From positions 213,642 to 277,641 of the forward strand of contig NZ_WTYB01000003.1 of assembly GCF_009828055.1 (NCBI RefSeq): a stretch of 64,000 nt of DNA, in the 5' to 3' direction. This document shows, piece by piece, positions 8,520-16,802 of the stretch (positions are counted from its first letter, which is position 1; the number at the start of each line of letters is the position of its first letter). The stretch comes from Erythrobacter ramosus. Its GTDB lineage: Bacteria; Pseudomonadota; Alphaproteobacteria; Sphingomonadales; Sphingomonadaceae. Under the pieces are notes generated by a model. The model saw only the letters and a program-made list of their open reading frames with translations. It had not been told where the DNA came from and ran no database searches. A program made the position numbers and the translations under genes.

Positions 8520-8891
8520 GTGGACGCTGACCTCGCCCGGTTCCTGCGCGACGAGTTGGGCCATGCTCCCACGGGCTCTGTGGGCCAGTGGGATGTGCGC
8601 GGTCCTGTGTGGCTTTGGCAGGGCAGCGACGGCGCGCCTGCCAAAGGTTCGTGGTATTTCCTGACCATCGATGGTGAGACTGCGCAGGCGATCCGCGCCG
8701 CTGCGACCAACGCCGCCGCCTGGGGCTCGGTCTATGTCGAGGCGACCATCGGCAACACCACGTGGCGCACGTCGCTGTTTCCCTCCAAACAGGCGGGTGG
8801 TTGGCTGCTCCCGCTGAAGGCTGCGGTGCGCAAGGCCGAGAAGATCGTCGAGGGCACAGAAGTCGAAGCGCGGCTGGCGCTCGCATCATAA
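8520..8891 (+). CDS. DUF1905 domain protein
   Basis: A protein of about 123 residues dominated by a DUF1905 domain: WYFLTIDGETAQAIR, WGSVYVEATIGNTTWRTSLFPSKQAGGWLLPLKAAVRKAE and a terminal VEARLAL. The function of this family is not established. I placed the start at the GTG at 8520, but the frame is open further upstream and overlaps the ferredoxin end, so the N-terminus is uncertain. It may be co-transcribed with the ferredoxin gene 25 bases upstream. Confidence 0.75.
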   Translation: MDADLARFLRDELGHAPTGSVGQWDVRGPVWLWQGSDGAPAKGSWYFLTIDGETAQAIRAAATNAAAWGSVYVEATIGNTTWRTSLFPSKQAGGWLLPLKAAVRKAEKIVEGTEVEARLALAS

Positions 8892-8975
8892 CGTCGCTCC
8901 CCATTCCGACGGAACGGGGAGGGACTTTGCCTCTTCGACATTGCCCCCAGCGCTCCGAGCGCCTAACTTGGTGCC

Positions 8976-10016
8976 ATGAACATTACCCGCCCCTTCGGCG
9001 ACACGCTCGCGCTTATCGGCAATACCCCCATCGTCCGCCTCGCCGGCCCCAGTGCGGCGGCTGGCTGCGACATCTACGGCAAGTGCGAATTCGCCAACCC
9101 CGGCTCCTCGGTGAAAGACCGCGCGGCGCTGTGGATCATCCGTGATGCCGAGGCGCGGGGCGAGCTGCTCCCCGGCGGCACGGTGGTCGAAGGCACGGCG
9201 GGCAATACCGGCATCGGTGTGGCGCTGGTCGCCAATGCCAAGGGTTACAAGACGATCATCGTCATGCCTGACAACCAGTCTAAGGAGAAGATGGACACGT
9301 TGCGGGCCTTGGGTGCGGAGCTAGTCCTGGTGCCGCCCACCAAGTTCGCGGACGCAGGCCACTTCGTCCACACCTCGCGCCGCTTGGCCGAGGAAACGCC
9401 GGGCGCGGTGTGGGCCAACCAGTTCGACAACATCGCCAACCGCCGCGCCCACATTGAAGGCACCGCGCCTGAAATCTGGGAGCAACTGGGCGGCCGCGTC
9501 GATGGTTTCACCTGCGCAGCGGGCACCGGCGGGACGATTGCGGGCGTGGGCCTCGGCCTCAAGGCGTTTGACGAGAACATCCGCATCGCGCTCACCGATC
9601 CGCACGGCGCGGCGCTCTACAACTACTACGCCCACGGCGAATTGCGTGCCGAAGGCAGCTCGGTCGCCGAAGGGATCGGGCAGGGGCGCATCACCGCCAA
9701 CCTCGAAGGCGCACCGATCGACACGCAATACCGCATCAGCGACGAAGAAGGTCTCGTCTGGGTCGAACGCTTGCTGAAGGAAGAAGGCCTGTGCCTTGGC
9801 CTGTCGTCCGGCATCAATGTCGCAGGTGCGGTTGCGCTGGGCCGCGAGTTGGTCGCCGAAGGTCGCCCCAACCCGCAGGTCGCCACGATCCTGTGCGACA
9901 CGGGCTTCCGCTACCTCTCGACGCTCTACAATGCCGAATGGCTGGCCGCGAAGGGCCTGCCGGTGTTCGACTGGCTCGCCCGCAATAGTGCGTCGGCCGA
10001 GGCGGTGAGCGCATGA
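8976..10016 (+). CDS. cysK: Cysteine synthase (O-acetylserine sulfhydrylase)
   Basis: PLP enzyme that makes cysteine from O-acetylserine and sulfide, the last step of sulfate assimilation. In this 346-residue protein the PLP lysine is Lys47 in NPGSSVKDR, the substrate loop is GTAGNTGIG and the phosphate-binding loop is AAGTGGT. It is longer than classical CysK (about 310 residues), with an extended middle (NYYAHGELRAEGSSVAEGIG), as in alphaproteobacterial members. The sulfide-producing genes cysI and cysH are 32 kb away in this window. Its TGA overlaps the next start (ATGA). Confidence 0.93.
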   Translation: MNITRPFGDTLALIGNTPIVRLAGPSAAAGCDIYGKCEFANPGSSVKDRAALWIIRDAEARGELLPGGTVVEGTAGNTGIGVALVANAKGYKTIIVMPDNQSKEKMDTLRALGAELVLVPPTKFADAGHFVHTSRRLAEETPGAVWANQFDNIANRRAHIEGTAPEIWEQLGGRVDGFTCAAGTGGTIAGVGLGLKAFDENIRIALTDPHGAALYNYYAHGELRAEGSSVAEGIGQGRITANLEGAPIDTQYRISDEEGLVWVERLLKEEGLCLGLSSGINVAGAVALGRELVAEGRPNPQVATILCDTGFRYLSTLYNAEWLAAKGLPVFDWLARNSASAEAVSA

Positions 10017-10432
10017 GCCGCCCCTCGCTGATCGAGCGGTTGCGGCGGATGAACCAGCGCAGCCTGTTCGGCCCGGGCGTCCGGCGCATGGTCACCTCGT
10101 CGCGGACCGTAGGCGAGCCCGAGCCGGAGGATATCTCCACCGCAGGCCAGGCCCGCGCCGAGGCGGTGCAGCGCTTGCAGGTCGGCATGTTCGGGATCGG
10201 CGCGATGGTGCTGCTGGTTGGGCTGGCGAGCATCATCGGCGGGCAGGCGGAGCTAAACGAGGACCTCGCCGTGCCGGAAGCGGCTCCCACCACCGAGCCC
10301 AACCCGGTGCCTGCGCAGGCCAATCCGCTCGCCGATGCGGGCGTGGTGCCCGATATTGCCGCCGAGCCCAGCGCTTCGCCCATGCCCGCGCTGCCGCCTG
10401 CCGCTTCGGGCAATGTCGCCCCTGAGCAATAG
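10013..10432 (+). CDS. Small single-pass membrane protein, unknown function
   Basis: A 139-residue protein with a basic N-terminus (LIERLRRMNQRSLFGPGVRR), one transmembrane helix near residues 62-84 (MFGIGAMVLLVGLASIIGG) and a proline/alanine-rich tail (VPEAAPTTEPNPVPAQ). The topology would put the tail in the periplasm. It overlaps cysK by four bases and the lipoprotein gene by twenty, so the three are probably translated from one mRNA. I recognise no family. Confidence 0.75.
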   Translation: MSRPSLIERLRRMNQRSLFGPGVRRMVTSSRTVGEPEPEDISTAGQARAEAVQRLQVGMFGIGAMVLLVGLASIIGGQAELNEDLAVPEAAPTTEPNPVPAQANPLADAGVVPDIAAEPSASPMPALPPAASGNVAPEQ

Positions 10433-11219
10433 CATCCGCGCCGCTTTGAGCGCGGTGTTGCTGGGGTTGAGCGCGTGCAGCGCCTCTCCGGCTGCGACGG
10501 ATACCGAGACCGGAACCAGCACCAGCGCTGAGGTGGTCGATCCTCCCGCCATACGCATGGGGCTGATGAGCAGCCTGCCGCTTTATTGGCCGCTTGGCGC
10601 CGATCTGGCCGCCATCGCGCAAGGGCAGGGGCAGGTGCCATGGCAGCGTACCGCTTTGGCGCGCAGTTATGCCTTGGAGCCGCTCGACACGCTGTCCCCC
10701 ATTCCCGCGCTCGCCGCGGATCAGCCTGACCTTGACCCCCTTTCCGGATTGCGCCGGATTGCGATCATCCAGCCGCGCGGTCTTTCGGCGTCGGATAATG
10801 TGGCGCTGGATCGCTGGGTGCGCGCTGGTGGCCGCTTGCTGCTGGTGCTCGATCCGGCGCTGACGGGCGAATACGATCTGCCACTGGGCGACCCGCGACG
10901 TCCGGTCGATACTGCGCTGATCCCGCCCGTGGTCGCGCGTTGGGGGCTGGCGGTCAGCTTTGACGAAGATCAGGCCGGGTCCGTCACGACCGCTCGCCTT
11001 GGCGAAACCGCGCTGCCGCTGGCGCTGTCCGGCGCGGTCGCCATCACTGATCCCAAGGCGGCGGACTGCACCCTTCTCGCCAACGGCGCGGCGGCGCGTT
11101 GCCGGGTGGGCAAGGGTGAGGTCACGCTGATCGCCGATGCCGCGCTGTTCGAGCATCAGGAGCTCGCTGGCGAGGGCGGAGCGACCATGCGCGCAGTGAT
11201 CGCGGGGGCCCTGCAATGA
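10413..11219 (+). CDS. Predicted lipoprotein with DUF4350-like region
   Basis: A 268-residue protein starting at the ATG at 10413, with a lipoprotein signal (LLGLSACSAS, lipobox LSAC). The central part LSASDNVALDRWVRAGGRLLLVLDP resembles the ThuA/DUF4350-like fold, where a Rossmann-like domain carries the motif LxxWVxxGGxLLLV. A later segment KGEVTLIADAALFEH fits the end of that fold. It overlaps the preceding gene by 20 bases. Function is unknown and the family link is a tentative motif-level call. Confidence 0.72.
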   Translation: MSPLSNSIRAALSAVLLGLSACSASPAATDTETGTSTSAEVVDPPAIRMGLMSSLPLYWPLGADLAAIAQGQGQVPWQRTALARSYALEPLDTLSPIPALAADQPDLDPLSGLRRIAIIQPRGLSASDNVALDRWVRAGGRLLLVLDPALTGEYDLPLGDPRRPVDTALIPPVVARWGLAVSFDEDQAGSVTTARLGETALPLALSGAVAITDPKAADCTLLANGAAARCRVGKGEVTLIADAALFEHQELAGEGGATMRAVIAGALQ

Positions 11220-11370
11220 TCAGGGCGCGGGAAAATGCGGGAATAGCGGGACTCGGAGTCGGGCCGGGCGGGGGATTCTGCGGGAAACTGTGTGATTTCG
11301 GCGCGTTCGGCGGGGTTTTTGGGGTGAATCAGGCCCCGGAAACGGCCCCAAGGAAAACCAAAAATATCAA

Positions 11371-11376
11371 TATAAT
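11371..11376 (+). promoter_or_regulatory. Candidate -10 element of the mra/dcw promoter
   Basis: A perfect TATAAT sits in a short AT-rich island (about 11351-11395) within the 388-bp gene-free stretch before mraZ. No good -35 hexamer is visible at 16-18 bases upstream. Transcription from here would start just before the phased CCC array at 11396-11439 and give a leader of about 220 bases. Confidence 0.4.
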
Positions 11377-11393
11377 CATGTAGATATCAACTT

Positions 11394-11440
11394 TTCCCGC
11401 TCTTTCCCGGAAATTACCCTTCCAAACCCACATCTTCCCC
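11394..11440 (-). promoter_or_regulatory. Phased array of five GGG repeats, candidate MraZ-binding boxes
   Basis: On the plus strand CCC triplets begin at 11396, 11406, 11417, 11427 and 11437, a spacing of 10, 11, 10 and 10 bases, most preceded by T or A. Read on the minus strand this is a run of (T/C/A)GGG units on one face of the helix. MraZ proteins are known to bind direct TGGG-type repeats at about 10-bp period upstream of their own operon. Placement just downstream of the TATAAT at 11371 fits repression by MraZ. Confidence 0.6.
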
Positions 11441-11607
11441 GATATTACCGGGGTCCATCAGATATGCCTGTTTGCATCGCGTCCGACTGGTGGGGTCGGC
11501 GCACCGGCTGCGCATGCGCGCGGCCGGGATGGGGAGGGCATATCTCGTCATGACGCGGAGCGCCCTTCGGGGGTGGGCCGCAACGGGTAAGAGGGGGCGG
11601 CAGGCAC

Positions 11608-12105
11608 GTGTCTGCATTTGGAGGATATAATGGCCAAGCTTACTCGCCTTCGGGCGAGAAGGGCCGTTTTGTCCTTCCGCCAGCCTTCCGCAAAGCGGTC
11701 AAGGAAAGCTCCGGCGGCAGCCGCACCCTGTGCCTGACCGTCCATGACAAGTTCGATTGCCTGATCGGCTTCGGCCTTTCCCGGATCGACCAGCTCCACG
11801 CCAAGCTCGACCGCGAGGAAGACGCTGCCATCCGCCGCAACGACGACAGCTTTGACCGCGATGTCCGCGCCGCCCAGCTGTTCGGGTTCGAGCAGCTGTC
11901 CTTCGACGATTCCGGCCGCTTCATCATGCCGGAACACCTGCGCGATCTCGGCAAGATCGTCGATGGGGCCTATTTCCACGCGGCGGGCGATTTCTTCTTC
12001 GTCTGGGCGCCGGATCAGTTGATGGGCATGGGCCCCGAATGGAAGGGTGCGCAGGCCGCCTGTGCCAAGCTGATGGTCGCCGCCAAGAAGGGGGCTGCGG
12101 AATGA
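11608..12105 (+). CDS. mraZ: Transcriptional regulator MraZ
   Basis: DNA-binding regulator that heads the dcw cluster and typically represses it. The 165-residue protein has two AbrB-like SpoVT repeats: [25 protein letters not shown] at the N-terminus and a second one in [19 protein letters not shown]. The start is the GTG at 11608, preceded by GAGGGGG; the ATG at 11630 is out of frame. The usual DxKGR is SGEKGR here. Its stop overlaps the start of rsmH. The phased repeat array about 170 bp upstream is a likely autoregulatory site. Confidence 0.93.
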   Translation: MSAFGGYNGQAYSPSGEKGRFVLPPAFRKAVKESSGGSRTLCLTVHDKFDCLIGFGLSRIDQLHAKLDREEDAAIRRNDDSFDRDVRAAQLFGFEQLSFDDSGRFIMPEHLRDLGKIVDGAYFHAAGDFFFVWAPDQLMGMGPEWKGAQAACAKLMVAAKKGAAE

Positions 12106-13046
12106 CCCAGCCCGCTCCGCACATCCCCGTTCTGCTCGACGAAGTGGTCGCCGCGCTGGCCCCGCGTCCCGGCATGACCATTGTCGATGCGACCTTCGGC
12201 GCGGGCGGGTACACCACCGCGCTGCTGGAAGCTGGCGCCAGCGTCCACGCCTTCGACCGCGATCCCGACGCGATTGACGCGGGCCAAGCGCTCGTCGCCC
12301 GTTTCGACGGCCGCTTGGCGCTCCACCCCGCGCGCTTTTCCGCGATGCGCGCCGAACTCGCCGCGATTGGCGTGACGCAGGTTGACGCGGTGGTGATGGA
12401 TATCGGCGTATCCTCGATGCAGCTCGACCAGGGCGATCGCGGCTTTGCCTTCATGCATGACGGCCCGCTCGACATGCGCATGAGCCAGGACGGGGAAAGC
12501 GCTGCCGATTTCCTCAACAACGCCGACGAGGAAGCTATCGCCAACGTCCTCTACCACTACGGCGAGGAACGTCAGTCGCGCCGGGTGGCCCGCGCCATCG
12601 TCGCCGCGCGTCCGCTGGCGAACACGGGCGAGCTGGCGCGCGTTGTGCGCCGCGCGCTGGGCTACAAGCCCCACGACAAGAAAGACCCGGCGACCCGCAC
12701 ATTCCAAGCCGTGCGCATCCATGTGAACGACGAACTGGGCGAACTCGAAGCCGGGCTCGCTGCGGCCGAGGCCCTGCTGGCCGAAGGCGGTGTGCTCGCG
12801 GTGGTGAGCTTCCACAGCCTCGAAGACCGGATTACCAAGCAGTTCCTGCGCACCGCCAGTGGCGCGGGCCGCTCGGTTTCGCGCCATCTGCCTGGGGAAA
12901 TCCCCGGTCCCCCGCCTACCTTTGTGGCGGTGTCCAAAGCTATTCGTCCGTCCGAGGCCGAAATTGCCCGCAACCCGCGCGCCCGTTCATCCACCTTGCG
13001 CCATGCCACCCGCACCGGCGCACCGCCCAGGAGCCAAGCCGCATGA
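12102..13046 (+). CDS. rsmH: 16S rRNA (cytosine1402-N4)-methyltransferase RsmH
   Basis: Methylates N4 of C1402 in the decoding region of 16S rRNA using S-adenosylmethionine. In this 314-residue protein the N-terminal [13 protein letters not shown], the SAM motif [11 protein letters not shown] (about residues 28-38) and the C-terminal [17 protein letters not shown] are diagnostic. I used the ATG at 12102, overlapping the mraZ stop by four bases. The conserved segment [19 protein letters not shown] is present. Confidence 0.96.
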   Translation: MTQPAPHIPVLLDEVVAALAPRPGMTIVDATFGAGGYTTALLEAGASVHAFDRDPDAIDAGQALVARFDGRLALHPARFSAMRAELAAIGVTQVDAVVMDIGVSSMQLDQGDRGFAFMHDGPLDMRMSQDGESAADFLNNADEEAIANVLYHYGEERQSRRVARAIVAARPLANTGELARVVRRALGYKPHDKKDPATRTFQAVRIHVNDELGELEAGLAAAEALLAEGGVLAVVSFHSLEDRITKQFLRTASGAGRSVSRHLPGEIPGPPPTFVAVSKAIRPSEAEIARNPRARSSTLRHATRTGAPPRSQAA

Positions 13047-13600
13047 TGAACCGCTCTCAGGCCCGTTCGCTTGGTTGGGTCGCCGTGCTGGCGGTCTGCT
13101 TTGCGTTGGTGGTGGTGCTCAGTTTCAAGGTTCACGCGGTGAAAAGCGAAGTGCTGCTCGCCGAACGCCAGCTGATCGCGCTCGAACGCGAGACGCTGCT
13201 TCTGGAAACCGAGTTCGAGACCCGCGCCAGCCAGCGCCAGCTTGCTGAATGGAACACGGTCGAATTCGGCTATTCTGCACCGCGCGCCGGGCAGTTCCTT
13301 GAGGCCGAGCGCCAGCTCGCAAGCCTTGGCGAGACGCTCGGCCCGGATCAACCGGCACAGATCCGGCTAGCCCGCGCGGACAGCGCCGATGTGGCCGAGG
13401 CCGCCAGCGACGCGCCGATGCGCTCGCCGGTTTCGGGTGCGAAGGTGACGCTGGCGTCGGCATCGAGCGAGAAGGACGCGGGCGCAGTGTTTGCCGAGGC
13501 GTTTGGTGACTTCCTGATCGAAGCCTCGCCGATCCGCCCCGCGCGTGCTGAAACGCCGAAGTCCTCCACGAAGGTCGCTGTTGCAGGTGCAGGCGAATGA
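13043..13600 (+). CDS. ftsL: Cell division protein FtsL-like
   Basis: A bitopic membrane protein expected to join FtsB and FtsQ in the divisome. Its 185 residues comprise a short basic cytoplasmic end, one transmembrane segment ([19 protein letters not shown], about residues 12-30) and a coiled-coil region ([25 protein letters not shown]). A low-complexity tail of about 90 residues extends beyond the size of E. coli FtsL. Assignment rests on topology and its position between rsmH and ftsI, because FtsL sequences diverge strongly. It overlaps both neighbours by four bases. Confidence 0.85.
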   Translation: MMNRSQARSLGWVAVLAVCFALVVVLSFKVHAVKSEVLLAERQLIALERETLLLETEFETRASQRQLAEWNTVEFGYSAPRAGQFLEAERQLASLGETLGPDQPAQIRLARADSADVAEAASDAPMRSPVSGAKVTLASASSEKDAGAVFAEAFGDFLIEASPIRPARAETPKSSTKVAVAGAGE

Positions 13601-15336
13601 ACACGCTGGCGGCTCCGCTGGCCGCACGCGTCGCCACCCCTGTCATTCCCGCCGGCCGCTTGCCCAGCATGGGCCTGCGCGCGCAATTGCTGTGGACCGC
13701 GCGGGTGCGGGTGCTGTGGCTGCTAGGCGGCTTTGCCCTGATTGCCCTGATCGCGCTGCTGCGGATCGCCTCACTCGGGCTGGCTGGTCAGGCGCCGCAG
13801 CGCACTAGCCTAGAAGATGCGCTGCTGCCGTCGCGCGGTGAGATCACCGACCGCAACGGTGCCCCGTTGGCGCGTGCCTTCCCGGCCTATGCGCTGCGGC
13901 TCAATCCCGAGGCGATGAAGGATAGCGGAAGCCCCCTGGTGCGCTCCCCTGCCGAGATCGCGCGTGAACTGAAGGCGATCTTCCCGGATATCGACGAAGC
14001 TCGCATGGCCCGCCGCCTCGCTTCTGGCAGGGCGGGCTACCTGCGCCGCCGCATCCTCCCCGAAGAAGCCAACCGCGTCTTCGGCCTCGGCGAAACCGCG
14101 CTGGAAATCCCGCGCGAGACCGATCGCTACTATCCGCAAGGCACGCTGGCAGCGCACGTCCTGGGCTATGTGGTCGAGGACGAAGGCGGCAAGATCGGCA
14201 TGGAAGAGGTGCTGCAGAAGCATCTCAGCCACCCCGACAGCCGCATGGAACCCGTCGCGCTGTCCATCGATGTCCGGGCGCAGGGCGCGCTGGAGGACGA
14301 ACTGCGCCGCGGGATGCTGGCGACCAACGCGCTTGGCGCGGCGGGCATCGTGCTGGATGTCGATACGGGCGAAGTGATGGCGATGGCCTCGCTCCCGGAA
14401 TTCGATCCCAACACTGCGGGCGCTGCCGGGGCGACCAATGTCTTCAACCGCGCCACCAATGGCGTTTACGAACTCGGTTCGACTTTCAAACCGCTGACCG
14501 TAGCTGCCGCAATTGATGCGGGCGTGGTGCGCGATCTCGGCCGCCAGTGGAACGCTGCGCCGGTGCCGGTGGGCAGCCGCACGATCAAAGATTCGCACGC
14601 CATGGGGGCGAGCATGAACGTGCCGCAGGCGCTGGTGCATTCCTCCAATACCGTCACCGCGCGCGTGGCCGACGAACTCGGCCCGGAACGTCTGCGCCGC
14701 GCGATGATGGATCTGGGCATGGACCGCCGCCCTTTCATCGAACTTCCCGGCAAGGGCAGGCCGCTGTGGCCGAAGGGCAACTGGAGCCGCGTCACCAACA
14801 TGACCGTGGGCTTTGGGCATGGGTTGTCGGTCACGCCGCTGCACCTCGCCACCGCCTATGCTGCCATGGTCAATGGTGGGATCTGGCGTCCGTCGACGCT
14901 GATGAAGCTCGATCCCACGAAGGTTCCGCGCGGGCGCCGGGTGTTCAAGGAATCGACCTCTTCGCGGATGCGCCAGCTGCTGCGTATGATCTCGCTCTAT
15001 GGCACCGGCCGGAACGCCGATGCGCCCGGATATCGGGTGGGCGGCAAAACGGGTTCGGCTGAAAAGGCCGGGGTCGGGGGGTACAACAAGACCAAGCTCG
15101 TCTCGTCCTTCGCTGCCGCCTTCCCGATGGACGCGCCGCGTTACGTGGTGGTGGTGGTGGTCGACGAGCCAAAGGGCACCATCGCCAGCAGCTTCCAGCG
15201 CACCGCCGCCTTCACCTCGGCGCCGATTGTCGGGCGGCTGGTGCCGCGTATCGGCCCGATGCTGGGCGTGCAACCGGATGAGAATCGCGACGTCGATATC
15301 TCAGATCTGCGCTATCTGGTGGATAAGGGCGAATGA
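13597..15336 (+). CDS. ftsI: Peptidoglycan transpeptidase FtsI (PBP3)
   Basis: Septal transpeptidase that crosslinks peptidoglycan during division, paired with FtsW. This 579-residue protein has a transmembrane helix near residues 40-62, a dimerisation domain and a penicillin-binding domain. The catalytic serine is Ser295 in STFKP, the second motif is SSN (349-351) and the third is KTG (484-486). All active-site motifs are intact. It is embedded in the dcw operon with ATGA overlaps on both sides. Confidence 0.96.
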   Translation: MNTLAAPLAARVATPVIPAGRLPSMGLRAQLLWTARVRVLWLLGGFALIALIALLRIASLGLAGQAPQRTSLEDALLPSRGEITDRNGAPLARAFPAYALRLNPEAMKDSGSPLVRSPAEIARELKAIFPDIDEARMARRLASGRAGYLRRRILPEEANRVFGLGETALEIPRETDRYYPQGTLAAHVLGYVVEDEGGKIGMEEVLQKHLSHPDSRMEPVALSIDVRAQGALEDELRRGMLATNALGAAGIVLDVDTGEVMAMASLPEFDPNTAGAAGATNVFNRATNGVYELGSTFKPLTVAAAIDAGVVRDLGRQWNAAPVPVGSRTIKDSHAMGASMNVPQALVHSSNTVTARVADELGPERLRRAMMDLGMDRRPFIELPGKGRPLWPKGNWSRVTNMTVGFGHGLSVTPLHLATAYAAMVNGGIWRPSTLMKLDPTKVPRGRRVFKESTSSRMRQLLRMISLYGTGRNADAPGYRVGGKTGSAEKAGVGGYNKTKLVSSFAAAFPMDAPRYVVVVVVDEPKGTIASSFQRTAAFTSAPIVGRLVPRIGPMLGVQPDENRDVDISDLRYLVDKGE

Positions 15337-16802
15337 AGCTGGGTGAGCTTCTGGCAAAGGCGGGTCTGGCAGGCGGCGGCGACCAGAGTGTCACCGGCTT
15401 TGCCATCGATCACCGTAAGGTTGCCCCCGGAACCGTGTTTGGCGCTTTCGAAGGCGCAAGTGTCAATGGCGAGGACTTCATCCGCCCTGCCATCGCTGCG
15501 GGCGCGATTGCTGTCGTCGCCCGCCCGGAAGCTCGCGTCGAAGGTGCGTTGCACCTTGCCGACGTCAACCCACGACGCGCCTTTGCGCGCCTTGCTGCGG
15601 GCTTTTTCTCTCCGGTGCCTGCCACGCTTGTCGCTGTGACCGGCACCAACGGCAAGACCTCCTGCGTCGAGATGACCCGCCAGATCTGGCGCATGGCGGG
15701 CGAGCGTGCGGCGAGCATTGGCACGCTGGGCGTGACCACGCCTGACGGTTCTGTTTCGACCGGGCTGACCACCCCTGACATCGTCACCTTTCTCTCCAAT
15801 ATGAGCGGTTTGGCGCGTGAAGGCGTGACCCATGTTGCGTACGAGGCGTCGAGCCACGGCCTGTCGCAATATCGCAACGAGGGGCTGATGGTCTCCGCGA
15901 GCGCCTTCACCAATTTCAGCCGCGATCACCTCGACTACCATGGCACGATGGATGCCTATTTCGCGGCCAAGATGCGGCTGTTCACCGAAGTTGTCGCACC
16001 CGGCAGCCCGGCGGTGATCCATGACGCAGGCGACGGGTCGGAATGGACCGCCAAGGCGATTGCCGAGGCCGAGGCGCGCGGGCTCAAGGTCTTGAGCGTG
16101 GGCGAGGGCGGCACCTTCCTGCGGCTTGTTTCGCGTGAACCCGGACAGTTGGGGCAGGTTCTTCACATCGAATATGAAGGCGATACGCGGAAGGTCAACC
16201 TACCGCTGATCGGCGCCTATCAGGCGGCCAATGCACTGGTTTCAGCCGGCCTTGCCATGGCGACCGGGGTTGCGCCTTCGACCGTGTTCGAAGCGCTGAC
16301 CCGGCTCCAGCCGGTGCGCGGGCGGTTGGAGCGGGCGGCGCTCAATCAGGCGGGTGCTCCTGTCTATGTCGACTATGCCCACACGCCCGATGCCCTCGAA
16401 GCGGCCATCGCGGCGCTGCGCCCGCATGTGGCGGAGGGCGGCAAGCTGATCGTGGTTTACGGCGCGGGCGGAGACCGCGATGCGGGCAAGCGTCCCCAGA
16501 TGGGCGAAGTCGCCGCGCGCGCCGCTGACATTGCCATTGTCACTGACGACAACCCCCGCAGCGAAGACCCGGCCGCCATCCGTGCCGCGATCATGGCCGG
16601 GGCCGGGCCCAACACCCGCGAAGTGGGTGACCGCCGCGCCGCCATCGCAGTCGCAGTTGGGGAAGCCGGGGCAAACGACATTGTGCTCATCGCCGGCAAA
16701 GGCCACGAGCAGGGTCAAATATTCGGGTCTGGAGAAACAATGCGGATCGAAGCTTTCGACGATGTCGAGGTTGCGCGTGAATGTGCTGGAGGGCAGTGCT
16801 GA
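15333..16802 (+). CDS. murE: UDP-MurNAc-tripeptide synthetase (meso-diaminopimelate) MurE
   Basis: Adds meso-diaminopimelate to UDP-MurNAc-L-Ala-D-Glu in the cytoplasm. In this 489-residue protein the P-loop GTNGKTS lies at residues 104-110. The later DDNPRSEDP carries the DNPR motif that marks diaminopimelate-specific enzymes rather than lysine-specific ones. The ADP-binding region YGAGGDRDAGKRP is also present. The stop shares a base with the murF start (TGATG). Confidence 0.96.
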   Translation: MKLGELLAKAGLAGGGDQSVTGFAIDHRKVAPGTVFGAFEGASVNGEDFIRPAIAAGAIAVVARPEARVEGALHLADVNPRRAFARLAAGFFSPVPATLVAVTGTNGKTSCVEMTRQIWRMAGERAASIGTLGVTTPDGSVSTGLTTPDIVTFLSNMSGLAREGVTHVAYEASSHGLSQYRNEGLMVSASAFTNFSRDHLDYHGTMDAYFAAKMRLFTEVVAPGSPAVIHDAGDGSEWTAKAIAEAEARGLKVLSVGEGGTFLRLVSREPGQLGQVLHIEYEGDTRKVNLPLIGAYQAANALVSAGLAMATGVAPSTVFEALTRLQPVRGRLERAALNQAGAPVYVDYAHTPDALEAAIAALRPHVAEGGKLIVVYGAGGDRDAGKRPQMGEVAARAADIAIVTDDNPRSEDPAAIRAAIMAGAGPNTREVGDRRAAIAVAVGEAGANDIVLIAGKGHEQGQIFGSGETMRIEAFDDVEVARECAGGQC

